A stretch of DNA of 64,000 bases from Spirosoma rhododendri (GCF_012849055.1 NZ_CP051677.1:1407501-1471500); one strand, 5' to 3'. Counted from the stretch's first letter, positions 25,884 through 35,942 are shown. A program made the numbers and translations. The notes: generated from the letters alone by a model not told the origin.

Positions 25884-25984
25884 CGGATTGTTAACAAATT
25901 GTATTTATAACAGAGACGGGCCTTAGAAGGGCCCATTTTTGTATATAAGTGTTGTAAAATTCTGTGTTTCAGCGTAAAGTTTCG

Positions 25985-25992
25985 TACCTTTG
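25985..25992 (+). promoter_or_regulatory. typA promoter, -7 element
   Basis: TACCTTTG matches TAnnTTTG, with a TCTG (one mismatch from TTTG) ending 20 bp upstream at 25964. It is 98 bp before the typA ATG, leaving a sizeable 5' leader. Confidence 0.5.
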
Positions 25993-26089
25993 CGTTTTCA
26001 AATTCATCGCAGACATTATCCGTCGGAATTGATCGCTGGAACGGTCATTGCCGACTTTCATTCCGTAAAATACACAGTTCACATACTGT

Positions 26090-27904
26090 ATGCAATCGAT
26101 TCGCAACATAGCCATTATTGCCCACGTCGACCACGGCAAAACAACACTGGTCGATAAGATTATCCATGCATCGAAGCTGTTTCGGGAGAATCAGGAGTTC
26201 GGTGATCTGATCCTTGACAACAATGATCTGGAACGTGAGCGGGGTATCACCATCGTTTCTAAGAACGTATCGGTTCGATACAAGGACGTTAAAATCAACA
26301 TCATCGATACACCGGGCCACAGTGACTTCGGCGGTGAGGTAGAGCGCGTGCTTAAAATGGCCGACGGCGTTTGCCTGCTGGTAGATGCATTTGAGGGCGC
26401 CATGCCGCAAACGCGTTTTGTACTGGGAAAAGCACTCGCGCTGGGTCTTAAGCCAATCGTGATTGTCAACAAAGTCGACAAGGAAAACTGCCGGCCGGAG
26501 GAAGTACACGAAGAAGTGTTCGACCTGATGTTCAACCTTGGGGCAACGGAAGATCAGCTTGATTTCCCGACTGTCTACGGTTCGTCGAAACAGGGCTGGA
26601 TGGGCCCCGACTGGAAGACCCCAACCGACAACATCACCTACCTGCTCGACACGATTGTCAGCACGATCCCGGCCGCGCCGGTCAACGAAGGTCTGCCGCA
26701 GATGCAGATCACGTCGCTCGATTATTCGGCGTTCGTAGGTCGTATCGCCATCGGTCGTGTACACCGGGGAACGCTTAAAGAAGGTGCTAACATGGCACTG
26801 GTAAAGGCGGACGGCTCGATCAAGAAAGTGAAGATCAAAGAACTTCAGACATTTGAAGGACTGGGTAAAAACAAAGTAGCCGAAGTTCAGTGTGGCGACA
26901 TCTGCGCCGTAACGGGTCTGGAAGAGTTCGAGATTGGCGATACGCTGACCGACGCCGAAAAGCCCGAAGCACTGACTCGTATCGCCGTCGACGAGCCGAC
27001 GATGAACATGCTGTTCACGATCAACAACTCGCCATTCTTTGGTAAGGAAGGTAAGTTCGTAACGTCGCGACACTTGCGTGACCGGCTTTACAAGGAAATC
27101 GAGAAGAACCTGGCGCTGCGCGTTGAAACTACCGACAGTGAAGACCGCTTCCTGGTTTATGGCCGGGGTATCCTGCACCTTTCCGTACTGATCGAGACGA
27201 TGCGTCGCGAAGGCTACGAATTGCAGGTTGGCCAGCCACAGGTATTGTACAAAGAAGACGAGAACGGTCAGCGGCTGGAGCCGGTTGAAACACTCGTTGT
27301 CGACGTACCAGAGGAAACAGCCGGTAAAGTAATCGAACTGGCTACACAGCGGAAGGGTGAACTGCTGATTATGGAGCCGAAAGGCGACCTGCAACACCTT
27401 GAATTCGAGATTCCATCGCGGGGTCTGATCGGGCTGCGTTCGAACGTCCTGACGGCCACCTTTGGTGAAGCTGTGATGTCGCACCGGTTCAAGGAGTACC
27501 AGCCGTACAGAGGTACTATTCCTGAGCGGATCAACGGTTCGCTGATCTCGATGACGAGTGGTGTTGCTACGGCCTACTCAATCGACAAGCTTCAGGATCG
27601 GGGTATCTTCTTCGTTGAGCCTGGTGAAGAGCTGTATACGGGTATGGTTATTGGCGAGCACAACCGGCAGAACGATATCGTGGTAAACGTTATGACGGCC
27701 AAGCAATTGACCAACATGCGGGCATCCGGTTCGGACAGCAACGTGAAAATTGCACCGAAGGTATCGTTCTCACTGGAAGAGTCGATGGAGTACATTCAGA
27801 AGGATGAGTACCTCGAAGTGACGCCGAAATCGATGCGTATCCGGAAAATCTATCTGGACGAGAACGAACGGAAGCGGAACGCCAGCAAATTTGTGATGGC
27901 ATAA
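26090..27904 (+). CDS. typA: Translational GTPase TypA/BipA
   Basis: TypA is an elongation-factor-like GTPase that associates with ribosomes and supports 50S assembly and stress or cold growth. In 604 residues it shows G1 AHVDHGKTTLVD (near 10), RGITI (near 55), the G3 DTPGHSDFGGEVERVL (near 77), G4 VNKVDKEN (near 130), domains II and III, and the TypA-specific C-terminal domain containing MTAKQLTNMRASGSD (near 545) and TPKSMRIRKIYLDE. The length is standard. It has its own promoter and a strong terminator. Confidence 0.98.
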   Translation: MQSIRNIAIIAHVDHGKTTLVDKIIHASKLFRENQEFGDLILDNNDLERERGITIVSKNVSVRYKDVKINIIDTPGHSDFGGEVERVLKMADGVCLLVDAFEGAMPQTRFVLGKALALGLKPIVIVNKVDKENCRPEEVHEEVFDLMFNLGATEDQLDFPTVYGSSKQGWMGPDWKTPTDNITYLLDTIVSTIPAAPVNEGLPQMQITSLDYSAFVGRIAIGRVHRGTLKEGANMALVKADGSIKKVKIKELQTFEGLGKNKVAEVQCGDICAVTGLEEFEIGDTLTDAEKPEALTRIAVDEPTMNMLFTINNSPFFGKEGKFVTSRHLRDRLYKEIEKNLALRVETTDSEDRFLVYGRGILHLSVLIETMRREGYELQVGQPQVLYKEDENGQRLEPVETLVVDVPEETAGKVIELATQRKGELLIMEPKGDLQHLEFEIPSRGLIGLRSNVLTATFGEAVMSHRFKEYQPYRGTIPERINGSLISMTSGVATAYSIDKLQDRGIFFVEPGEELYTGMVIGEHNRQNDIVVNVMTAKQLTNMRASGSDSNVKIAPKVSFSLEESMEYIQKDEYLEVTPKSMRIRKIYLDENERKRNASKFVMA

Positions 27905-27928
27905 CCAATTCAGATTCTCTGAGAATAT

Positions 27929-27967
27929 AAAAAGGCCGGTTGGAGATTAACTCCAACCGGCCTTTTT
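27929..27967. terminator. Bidirectional terminator after typA
   Basis: A 17-bp perfect stem (AAAAAGGCCGGTTGGAG type) has a 5-base loop and T5. It lies between convergent typA and the small membrane protein gene. Confidence 0.92.
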
Positions 27968-27988
27968 GTGTGAAAAAATATAATCGGG

Positions 27989-28183
27989 TTACTGATTAGC
28001 AACTACGCCAACGGCAAGCTGTGATTTTACGTTAGTCGCCAATACATTAACCGGTGATGCCTGCATTACTGATTTTGAGTCGAGTGTGGGTTGCCCCGAC
28101 AGATACGTATTCTGACGCTTGACAAGAAAGTACACGCAGGTGAAAAGTAAAAAGCCTGCGAAAAGTGTAAATAAATTTCTCAT
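27989..28183 (-). CDS. Small single-TM protein, function unknown
   Basis: This 64-residue ORF starts with one hydrophobic segment (MRNLFTLFAGFLLFTCVYFL), a likely TM anchor or uncleaved signal, then a short polar tail LVKRQNTYLSGQPTLDSK and a C-terminus ending GVVANQ. No family is recognised. It is flanked by the typA terminator and a long AT-rich gap. The hydrophobic start followed by a charged boundary (VKRQ) suggests it is genuine, but a small ORF of this size could be chance. Confidence 0.5.
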   Translation of the reverse strand: MRNLFTLFAGFLLFTCVYFLVKRQNTYLSGQPTLDSKSVMQASPVNVLATNVKSQLAVGVVANQ

Positions 28184-28528
28184 ACTATTGTAAAAGTGGT
28201 CGTCAGCTAACCATAAAATCGTACTCGATAAACTGACGTTACAAAATCAATGCAATAACAGCAAGGGTTTGATAATTGTTAAATCTATTTAGTGAATGGT
28301 CTTGTGTAAAAGCCAAAGCTATAACTAATTGTAAAGCTAAAAAAATATGATAAGTATTTGATAGTCAGTAGTATATGTTTAATTGATTTCCGTGTCGATA
28401 ACTCAGAATAAAAAAATAAAGATTATGAGTAAACGAATAAAAAATTACCCGGCTGTCTTAACTACGGCCGGGTAATATTGGTCTTACACAAAAGATAAAC
28501 AAAGAAATTTCTTGAAATGAAGTATGTA
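28184..28528. other. AT-rich intergenic stretch
   Basis: This 345-bp stretch contains no convincing ORF or RNA gene. It is clearly more AT-rich than its surroundings and holds the terminator at 28444-28476. The rest presumably includes the promoter of the small minus-strand gene at 28183; no clear TAnnTTTG was picked out. Confidence 0.5.
28444..28476 (-). terminator. Terminator of the serpin/lipoprotein operon
   Basis: A 10-bp stem ATTACCCGGC / GCCGGGTAAT is followed on the minus strand by a T-rich run (A run at 28434-28444). Confidence 0.8.
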
Positions 28529-28972
28529 TTATCTACGTATTTTGTAGGATAATACTCCGCTTCTAGGACGCCCAAAATAAAGGCGAAGTGTGCTATCGGT
28601 TAATTGTTCATAACGGGCCACGCTCCCAAGTTTAACCAGATACGACTGGCTAACAGACGGGTCTGTTTGGTCGGAACCGGACTTCGCCGTTTGTGAAATT
28701 TGCTGAAACTGCATGGTTCCGTCGATGGTGGCATACATACGGCCCACATAACTCGTCTGTACGCTCTGCCCCTGTAAATCAAAGGAAGTTATATCGTGGG
28801 GCGGGTTGGCCATGTCCAGCGCAAACGTAACGGTACTGCCCGCTGCCGAATCAGGCTTTTCCAATACCCACGTACCAACCAGCCGGGCAATTTTGGGATC
28901 AAGCTTGGGAGCTGATGGCTTGCATTGGCTGACAAGTAACACGCAGCTAAGGGCGAAAAGAAGCGACTTCAT
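28529..28972 (-). CDS. Lipocalin-like lipoprotein, function unknown
   Basis: This 147-residue protein has a signal and lipobox (VLLVSQC near residue 16). A beta-rich domain follows, beginning KIARLVGTWVLEKPD, a pattern seen in lipocalin-like or META-type Bacteroidota lipoproteins, and ending YFGRPRSGVLSYKIRR. No ligand can be named. Its ATG overlaps the serpin stop as ATGA, so the two are translationally coupled. A TTG codon directly upstream could also start it. Confidence 0.7.
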   Translation of the reverse strand: MKSLLFALSCVLLVSQCKPSAPKLDPKIARLVGTWVLEKPDSAAGSTVTFALDMANPPHDITSFDLQGQSVQTSYVGRMYATIDGTMQFQQISQTAKSGSDQTDPSVSQSYLVKLGSVARYEQLTDSTLRLYFGRPRSGVLSYKIRR

Positions 28973-30200
28973 CAATTCAATTGTGTCGGGTTAGCGATCT
29001 TGCCTACAAACAAAATCGTTTTGGTTGTCCGTTCGTGAATGATAAACACGAATGGTTTGTCGCACAAAGTTGGCAATTGAACTGATGTTGTGGATACACC
29101 ACCCGTAGTGACAGCAGCTGCTTCGGTGCCCTGCTCATCAACGGCAACAAAGGTATTTTGCTTTACGAAGCTCAGCGTTAACCGTTCAGATGGGTTCATC
29201 TTGCTGAAGTTCGCCTGATTTGTGAAGGCGTCTGCCATACCCATAGCGCTCAACACGGAATTAAGCCGGGTTTCGTAGCTCATGGTAAACTTCGGCAGGC
29301 CAATATCCACACTGGCTTTTATCATGCTCTGTTGCAGCGTAGTCCATTCTGTTGCTGTGTAGGCTTGTAGTAACGAATCGGCCGAGCGGGTCCCGTTCGG
29401 CAGCAGCACGGTCATGGCAAACTGATCATTGCCGTAGGGTAACTCGAAGGCTGCGTAACCTTCGCGAAACGCACGGCGCATCGGGCTCTTCTGCCGCATC
29501 ATCCGTACGGTCGTTTCCTGGCCCGACGCAAGCGTAAAGGGAGCGTCGTAGGTTTGCCCGGCGTTGAACTGCGTTTGCCAGTTGCCTTTGAAATACAGCG
29601 CATTCAACGCAAATAGTATATTGTCCGGCTGAATCTGGTCGATAACCTTGGGAATACGGCCATTCGTTTTCTCGCTGGCCCAGGCGTTGATCTTGCCAGC
29701 TGTGGCCGCATCGTTGAAGTTCTCGGCCGAAACCGTGGCACCAAACGTTTGTTTGAGCAGGTCCTGAAACGACTGTGTCACTGAAAAAGTGTTGCGGTAC
29801 CAAATCGAATTGGCCAGCGTAAGCGTCACCTTCGGGTCAGCTTTGGGCAGGTTCTGTAGCAAATTCTGGTACGTCTGATTGGCTTCCGCCAGCGTTTGTG
29901 TATCCAGTTTAAGCGTCTTCTGCATGGCTTGCGCCGTCTGACCGTCGGCACCGTTGAGCAGCATACCTAATACGATGTGAAGACTCAGGGGCGACAAAAA
30001 CATGTTTTTACCGGCTCCCCCTGCTGGTTTACCCGGCCTGCCACGTCAAAGGCGAACTGGGTGGTCTGATCGGCGAACGGGGCCGATACGCGTAGCGAAC
30101 TGGCCGTTGAATCGGTTGGTGTGGTTGGCGATACTGACCCTTTGTTACATCCGGCGGCTGAAAGCATAGCCGTGATCAGGGCGATAGCTAAGGTTTTCAT
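28972..30200 (-). pseudogene. Serpin-family protease inhibitor lipoprotein, frameshifted in an A5 run
   Basis: The N-terminal frame encodes a lipoprotein signal (LSAAGC near residue 18) and the serpin helix A region SLRVSAPFADQTTQFAFDVAGRV, then stops soon after GEPVK. The next frame begins at MFLSPLSLHIVLGMLLNGADG and carries a complete serpin body, with NALYFKGNWQ, the hinge GTEAAAVTT and the C-terminal DKPFVFIIHERTT. One extra A in the A5 run (minus-strand reading of 30005-30009) gives ...GEPVK-N-MFLSPLS and a 409-residue inhibitory-type serpin. The reactive-site loop GGVSTTSVQLP suggests a small P1 residue. It is coupled to the lipoprotein gene that follows. Confidence 0.85.
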
Positions 30201-30211
30201 AGCGGGTTAGT

Positions 30212-31777
30212 TTAAAAGTGGTAATCAACTCCGAAACTCATACCGGCACTGGTCGGATGCGACCGAATGGGTGAATCCGATACGGTACTGGTCCCGATCG
30301 TCGGCTGATACAGGCCCGCCAATGAGGCTGACCAGTGCTGAGATGGGCGATACCGGAAGCGGGCACCGAGCGAAGCGGCCCACGATAACGACCGGTAAAT
30401 GTCGTCGTTGGCCGTCACGACGACCTGGCTGGCGACGGTATTCCTGACAAAAATGTTGGTCAGAAAGCCTCCGATCAGGGCCAGTCCGAGCCGCTTGCGG
30501 GGGCGCAGCTGATAACCGACCTGTACCGGTACCTGCACAAACTGGTAATCGTTCGAAACAGACTGCCGTTCCGACGAGCTGTAGCGACCGGTGGTATACG
30601 GCTGGACTCCGCTCCGATCCGCCGATACATACGCGTTTGCCGGACCGGCTGTGCGGCTACGAATGGCGTCGATAAACAGGTTGTTGGAAGCAGGTGCATC
30701 ATTGGTGGTGAGCATCGATACGCTTGCCAGATTGACCTGTGCGGGGCTTTCGACCGTCGACTGCGCCGACAGGTACCCTACGCCGGTTTCCACCGACCAG
30801 CGATCGGTTAGTTGAACCCCGGCACTTAGCTGGTAGGCAACGGATCGGCTGCTGCGACTGTCGACGCTGGGGTTAGCTGTGTTTGGATGCCCATTGGCCG
30901 CCTGAACGCTGTTACTGGCGATAGCAACGGGCGCAGAAGCCAGCGCCACAGCCGGATTGAATGCGCCCGGCATAACACTGAGCGACGCCCACTTTTCGCG
31001 CCGGATTGGTTTTGTTGCGACGTCCGCTGTTGCCTCAGCCGGTGTTGCTTTAGCCAGTGCAGACTGGTTTTTGGCTGGTTGAGCGGCAAGCGTGATCGTG
31101 GCCGACTCTTCCGCCGGAACGGGATCTGATTGAGCCGGTACCTGTTGCTCCGGTGTTGTCGTAACGGCTACGATCGACAAACTAATCGACTGCCTGAACA
31201 CCTGCGGAGGCTGCTGAGCCGACTCTAACCCCGCTGCCGGTTGATCGGACGGCGCTGTCTCGATAGAAGCATTGGCGTAGTGCCGGGCAAGAGCCGCTGA
31301 AATGGCCGACTGTGCCGATGTCATCATGGCAACGTCAGCTTGTTCCGGGAAAGAAGGCTGTCTGCGGTAGGCAGGCGTACCGACGGGGGGTAAATGGTCA
31401 AGCCCTGCCAGCGAAGCCGGGTGTTGCTGCTGACTGGTAACCCGTGACTGGGGTGACGCATCAACCGATGCCGTTGCCGGGCCGGTGCCAGTCTGTGTGT
31501 GCGTTGCTACTGACGCAGCTGATCGCGGCAGATCGGTTGACTGTGTATACCACCAGCCTGCCAGCAACAGCGCAGCGGATGCTGCCACGCCGGTGCCCCA
31601 AAGCAGCGCGCGCTGAACAGGCATCGATGCTGGCCCCCACAGCGGCAGAACGCGGGCTTTACTATCGTCGTCAAGCTGCCGTTCGATAGCCTCCCATACC
31701 CCCTGCGGAGGTCGTTCATCGGCCCCGTCAAACGCCTTCCGCCAAAAGTCGTCCGGTATGTTTTCCAATTCGTTCAT
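30212..31777 (-). CDS. Anti-sigma-like N-terminus, one TM helix and a C-terminal outer-membrane beta-barrel-like domain
   Basis: This 521-residue protein begins with a cytoplasmic segment IPDDFWRKAFDGADERPPQGVWEAIERQLDDD, which resembles the N-terminus of the anti-sigma-like protein at 45.7 kb, then one TM helix (about residues 57-77). A long Ala/Pro/Ser/Gln-rich linker (about 80-330) follows, and the C-terminal ~200 residues have the alternating aromatic pattern of a PorT/OmpX-like barrel (YQLSAGVQLTDRWSVETGVGY ... ending SFGVDYHF, a typical barrel terminal). It overlaps the sigma-factor stop by one base, so it is probably its regulator. A protein spanning both membranes would be unusual; the barrel part may instead fold in the periplasm. 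Confidence 0.7.
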   Translation of the reverse strand: MNELENIPDDFWRKAFDGADERPPQGVWEAIERQLDDDSKARVLPLWGPASMPVQRALLWGTGVAASAALLLAGWWYTQSTDLPRSAASVATHTQTGTGPATASVDASPQSRVTSQQQHPASLAGLDHLPPVGTPAYRRQPSFPEQADVAMMTSAQSAISAALARHYANASIETAPSDQPAAGLESAQQPPQVFRQSISLSIVAVTTTPEQQVPAQSDPVPAEESATITLAAQPAKNQSALAKATPAEATADVATKPIRREKWASLSVMPGAFNPAVALASAPVAIASNSVQAANGHPNTANPSVDSRSSRSVAYQLSAGVQLTDRWSVETGVGYLSAQSTVESPAQVNLASVSMLTTNDAPASNNLFIDAIRSRTAGPANAYVSADRSGVQPYTTGRYSSSERQSVSNDYQFVQVPVQVGYQLRPRKRLGLALIGGFLTNIFVRNTVASQVVVTANDDIYRSLSWAASLGARFRYRPSQHWSASLAGLYQPTIGTSTVSDSPIRSHPTSAGMSFGVDYHF

Positions 31778-32346
31778 TATGTCGTTGTCGTTCGGGGAGG
31801 GATATCCGTTAGTGTTCTTTCGTCGGCCCGAAGTTTTTGCATTAGCAGGCCCCGGGCACGGGCGTATTGCGATTTTGATGTCCCTTCGGCGATATCGAGC
31901 AGATCAGCAATCTCTATGTGATTGTACCCTTCGATAGCGTACAGGTTAAACACAGTCCGGCAACCCGGTGGTAATTCCTGAATCAGTTGCAACAGATACT
32001 GATAGTTCAATGCAGGCAGGCTCTCGTCGGATTGTGGCAGTATCGGAGCCAGCTCCTGCACGTCGCTGGTTTGTTCCCACGGCTTCTGTTTACGAATATG
32101 TTTCAGGGCCGTGTTGATGACTATGCGTTTCAGCCAGGCTTCCAGCGGACATTCAAACCGGAACGAATCGATATGCCGGTATATCTTGACGAAGGCATCC
32201 TGCAACACATCTTCGGCCTCGTCGGGGCTGCGGATATACCGCTTGCATACGACAAAGAGCTTCCCGGCAAACCGCTCATAGAGCTGTCGCTGCACGGTTC
32301 GGTTCTGCCGACGGCACCCTTCGACTAATTCGTATTCATCCTGCAT
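31777..32346 (-). CDS. ECF-type RNA polymerase sigma factor
   Basis: This 189-residue protein from the ATG at 32346 (MQDEYELVEGC) has sigma-70 region 2 (YERFAGKLFVVCKRYIRSPDEAEDVLQDAFVKIYRHIDSF, seen as YERFAGKL and DEAEDVLQDAFVKIY) and region 4 (LPPGCRTVFNLYAIEGYNHIEIADLLDIAEGTSKSQYARAR, with NHIEIADLL and EGTSKSQ). The GTSKSQ helix is typical of Bacteroidota ECF factors. An upstream TTG start is possible but less likely. Its stop overlaps the start of the TM/barrel gene, its likely regulator. Confidence 0.9.
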   Translation of the reverse strand: MQDEYELVEGCRRQNRTVQRQLYERFAGKLFVVCKRYIRSPDEAEDVLQDAFVKIYRHIDSFRFECPLEAWLKRIVINTALKHIRKQKPWEQTSDVQELAPILPQSDESLPALNYQYLLQLIQELPPGCRTVFNLYAIEGYNHIEIADLLDIAEGTSKSQYARARGLLMQKLRADERTLTDIPPRTTTT

Positions 32347-32550
32347 ACAAACGTTGGCATATGGATAGAGTCGCTTATCGGACAAACGGTTGTAATGGAA
32401 ACAATTTTTTTGCTCAAAAAGACAGCCGACTGTCGACCAACGGCTTTTCAGTAAGCCGGAGCCTAGAAAAAGACGCGCTTTCTAGTGGAAATTTACCAAC
32501 TTAGTTAACTGTACCGTCGGGTAATCTGACACCCGTCCTTCTTCAAGTGT

Positions 32551-35534
32551 ATGCGTACCGTTTTTCGGACTATTGCTTTATCGCCCCTCGTGCTCACAGC
32601 TACCGGGCTATTTTCGTTGACACAGCCAGCCGGGTCGCCGGGGCTGGTACCAACTAATCGGCCGCTGAACGTCTGTCAATTTGCGGACTCGACGGCGCTT
32701 GTCTTACCCGCCGATCTGGAAGCAACTGTCTGGGCCGAGTCGCCGATGCTTTACCGGCCTACCAGTATCGACGTCGATGCAAAGGGGCGAATATGGGTGG
32801 CGGAAGCGGCTGGCCCCCGACCCGGCAGCGATGGAACTACCGACGGCCGGGTTACGATCCTGACCGATACCAACGGCGACGGCCGGGCCGACAATCAAAC
32901 CCTATTCGTGCAGGATGCCCGGCTGGTGCATCCGCTGGGCGTCAGCGTGCTGGACCGAAATGTATACGTGTCTAACTCACCTGACCTACTGCTGTATGCT
33001 GATGAAAACGGCGACGATCAGCCGGAGCGCACTGAAACGGTACTAACCGGATTTGGCGGTAAAAACCAGAAAAACGGAGTGCATCGGCTGGTGGCCGGAC
33101 CGGCGGGAAATTACTACGTCAGCGTTGGGGATGCCGTGCCGTACACCGTTACTGATCGTGATGGCTGGGCATTACAGGTTGGTACAAATGCCGACAAGCA
33201 ACTTAGCAGCGATGGTCGTAGCTGGGTTAACGGAGTATCGCTGCGAGTCAGGCCCAATGGGTCAGGACTGAAGGTGATGGCCGACAATTTTTATAACAGT
33301 CAGGCTATCGCCACTGATTCATACGGAAATCTATGGCAGGCCGATACCGACGAAAACACGCACATGGCCCATATCGACTGGGTACTGGAGGGTGGCAAAG
33401 CGGGCTTTAGCCCCAGTAAAAGTCGCGCGGGCGCCACAACCCTGCCGGGTACGATGCCCGTTGGTGACATCGTCCAGAACAGTTCGCCGACGGCCTTGCT
33501 GATGTATGAGGACGAAAAGCTGGGGCTACCATACCGGGGTACGTTGCTTTGCGCCGATCCGCGTCAGCATCGTATCGTGGCGTACAAACCCGAAATTCGC
33601 GGGGCAGGTTACCGCCTGACCGGGACTGATTTTGTCAGCGGTACAGGGCCTGCCGGTGAGCGTAACACCACCTTCGAGCCGGTTGCTATGGCCATCGGGC
33701 CGGACGGAGCTGTGTATGTGGCAAGCTGGCACGAAGCCGGTGCGAACTCCACCGGGCGAATCTATCGGATTGCGCCCACCGGTCGTTCGCTCAAAAATCC
33801 ACAGATCGATCTTCGCAACACGGCTGGACAGTTGGCTGCGCTGACAAATCCGGCTCCGCAGGTCCGGATGCTGGGTTTCAACGCGCTCAAGCAGCAGGGC
33901 GACGACGTGGCTGACGCGCTGATGCCGATGGTCAGCTCGCTGAATGCGTATCACCGGTCGCGCGCTATCTTTCTGCTGGCGCAGCTGGGACCCGAAGGAC
34001 AGTTTGAGGTCGAACGGTTATTGAAGGCACCCGAAGCGCAGACCCGTATCGTTGCCTTGCGCGCGCTACGCAGCATCACCCCCGAAAACTCGAAAGCTAA
34101 CCCCGCCCTGACACCGTCGCAGCAGGTGTTGCTCCCGTTGCTGGGTAATCTGTCCGTCGATCAGAGTGTGGCCGTCCGGCGGGAGGTATGCGTCGCCCTG
34201 CGTGACATGCCTTATGCCGACTGTCGGCGGATGCTGGCAAATCTGGTGCAGGGGTACGATGGCCAGGATAGCTACTATCTGAATGCGCTGAGCGAAGCTG
34301 CTGATGGTAAAGAAGATGAGTTGTTCGCTGATCTGCGGTCGTCGTTTGCGGCTGACCCGGTTGAGTGGGATACGCGCACGGCAAACCTGATGTGGGCACT
34401 GCATCCGTCATCAGCTTTATCATTACTTAGAAAACGGGCTGAAGCCGAGCAACTTCCTGCCGAAGTCCGGCAACAGGCAGTAGCCGCTATTGCCGCAATG
34501 CAAACGGTGACCGCGCGAACTGTTATGGCCGACCTGACGCGGGGAAGCGACAAACTACTGGCGGCATCGGCGAAGGAGCTGACGGATGTTCGCAGAGCAA
34601 AGCCACAGGCGAGTGCTTCCGTCAGTCCGGCCACGACTGCTACAACGCCAGTACCAGCAAGTGAAAAACTGAACCCGGCGACCATGTCACCGCGCGATTT
34701 GCTGGCTAGCAAGTATGGTACCTACGCCGAACGAAGTAAAGCCGTACAGGATCTGGCCCAAACCCCGGAAGGTGCCCGGCAGCTGATTGACTTGATCGCT
34801 GAAAATCGTCTGTCTAATGCGATGCTACGCGTTGCGGGCCCGGCCCTCCTGAAGCACCCTAATGCCGCCATTCGCCAGCAGGCCGCGCCTTATTTCGAGC
34901 CCAAACCCGCGCCGGCCGTAGCTGCCGCTGATTCGGTTAAAGTGGCACCACCTGTTGAAAAGCCAGTAACAGCGCCGGTAAGACCCATTGCCGTGCCTGA
35001 ATCGACAGCCGTATCTGTTCGCAAACCGGTGTTGCCGACCCCGATAGTAACCGAACGACAAATGCACCAGCGGCTACCTCGACGAGCAGCTCGACAAAGC
35101 CCGAGGTGGCCGATATTGCCGCGCTGACGGGCAGTGCTTCGGCTGGCCAGCTCATTTTCAAAACCAGTTGCAGCCGATGCCACATCTACAATCAGAAAGG
35201 GATCGACGTTGGGCCGGAGCTGACGAATGTGCAACAGCAGCTGGATAAAAATGGGCTGATCGAATCAATCGTCTATCCAAACGCGTCAATCACCTCCGGC
35301 TACGAACCGTGGCTGGTGACGACCACAACCGGGCAGTCGTACTACGGATTTATCACCAGCGAAACTGCCCAATCGCTTGTGGTGAAAGGCGTAACGGGAC
35401 AAAAGCACACACTCCCGATCAGTACTGTGTCGAACCGCCGTAAGTTTTCTAATAGTCTGATGCCCAGCGCGCAGACAATGAAGCTCAATCAGCAACAAAT
35501 CGCTGACATAACGGCGTATCTGCTCAAACTGTAA
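32551..35534 (+). pseudogene. PVC-type haem-binding protein (propeller, HEAT, cytochrome c), frameshifted
   Basis: The first frame (32551-35127) encodes a signal peptide, a beta-propeller dehydrogenase-like domain (WVAEAAGPRPGSDGTTDGRVTIL, then DTNGDGRADNQTLF near residue 75, LWQADTDENTHMAHIDWVL near 270) and HEAT-like repeats (about 450-690). A Pro/Ala-rich linker then goes out of frame. The second frame resumes as TNAPAATSTSSSTKPEVADIAALTG (position ~35061 onward) and carries a cytochrome c domain with CSRCH and a C-terminus QQIADITAYLLKL. One extra C in the CCCC run near 35037-35042 (ACCCCG) joins them into ~994 residues, the normal architecture of this family of membrane-associated dehydrogenase-like proteins. 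The substrate is unknown. Confidence 0.85.
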
Positions 35535-35547
35535 CCGCCCTACAACG

Positions 35548-35590
35548 CAAAACCGGCACCTGATACATCACGTATCAGGTGCCGGTTTTG
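35548..35590. terminator. Bidirectional terminator
   Basis: A 19-bp perfect stem (CAAAACCGGCACCTGATAC and its complement) has a 5-base loop between convergent genes, with T-rich flanks. Confidence 0.92.
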
Positions 35591-35606
35591 TTTGACGCCT
35601 TTGCGT

Positions 35607-35942
35607 TTAGATAATCGCGTCGAGCAGGGCCGTAACAACCGAGACGACAAGACTAAACAGGAGAGCTGCCAGAATGCCGCTCACTACAAAGCCGGAAACC
35701 AGCGAAGCCGCCAGATAAACCATCAGAATATTGATGACGATGAGGAACAGCCCCAGCGTCAGTACGGTGATGGGAATCGTCAGGATTGTCAGGATTGGCT
35801 TAACGAAAGCGTTGAGCAAGCCAAGAACGATGGCAATAATCAGATACGTGCCGACCCCGCCTGTGACGGTGATGCCGGGGATGATTGCCGCTGCGACGTA
35901 AACCGCCACCATGCTGATAACAATGCGAATAAGTAAGCCCAT
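35607..35942 (-). CDS. Phage-holin-4-family membrane protein (4 TM helices)
   Basis: This 111-residue protein has four hydrophobic segments and the family signature LLNAFVKPILTILTIPITVLTLGLFLIVINILMVYLAASLV (seen in pieces as NAFVKPILTILTIP and TLGLFLIVINI), which matches the DUF/Phage_holin_4_2 group. The name reflects similarity to phage holins, but chromosomal copies in Bacteroidota and actinobacteria are ordinary membrane proteins of unknown role. No phage genes are near. It has a single ATG start. Confidence 0.85.
   Translation of the reverse strand: MGLLIRIVISMVAVYVAAAIIPGITVTGGVGTYLIIAIVLGLLNAFVKPILTILTIPITVLTLGLFLIVINILMVYLAASLVSGFVVSGILAALLFSLVVSVVTALLDAII

Noticed and set aside
26045..27484. 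Long antisense ORF (479 codons, minus strand) opposite typA
   Set aside because: typA is a clear full-length GTPase on the plus strand; the antisense frame has no domain and the codon pattern of a shadow.
28972..30003. Serpin starting at the internal ATG as the intact gene
   Set aside because: It would lack helix A and any signal peptide, while both are encoded directly upstream in the other frame.
35607..35942. Holin-like gene as a sign of prophage
   Set aside because: The family name is historical; neighbours are ordinary chromosomal genes and no integrase, capsid or lysis gene is present.
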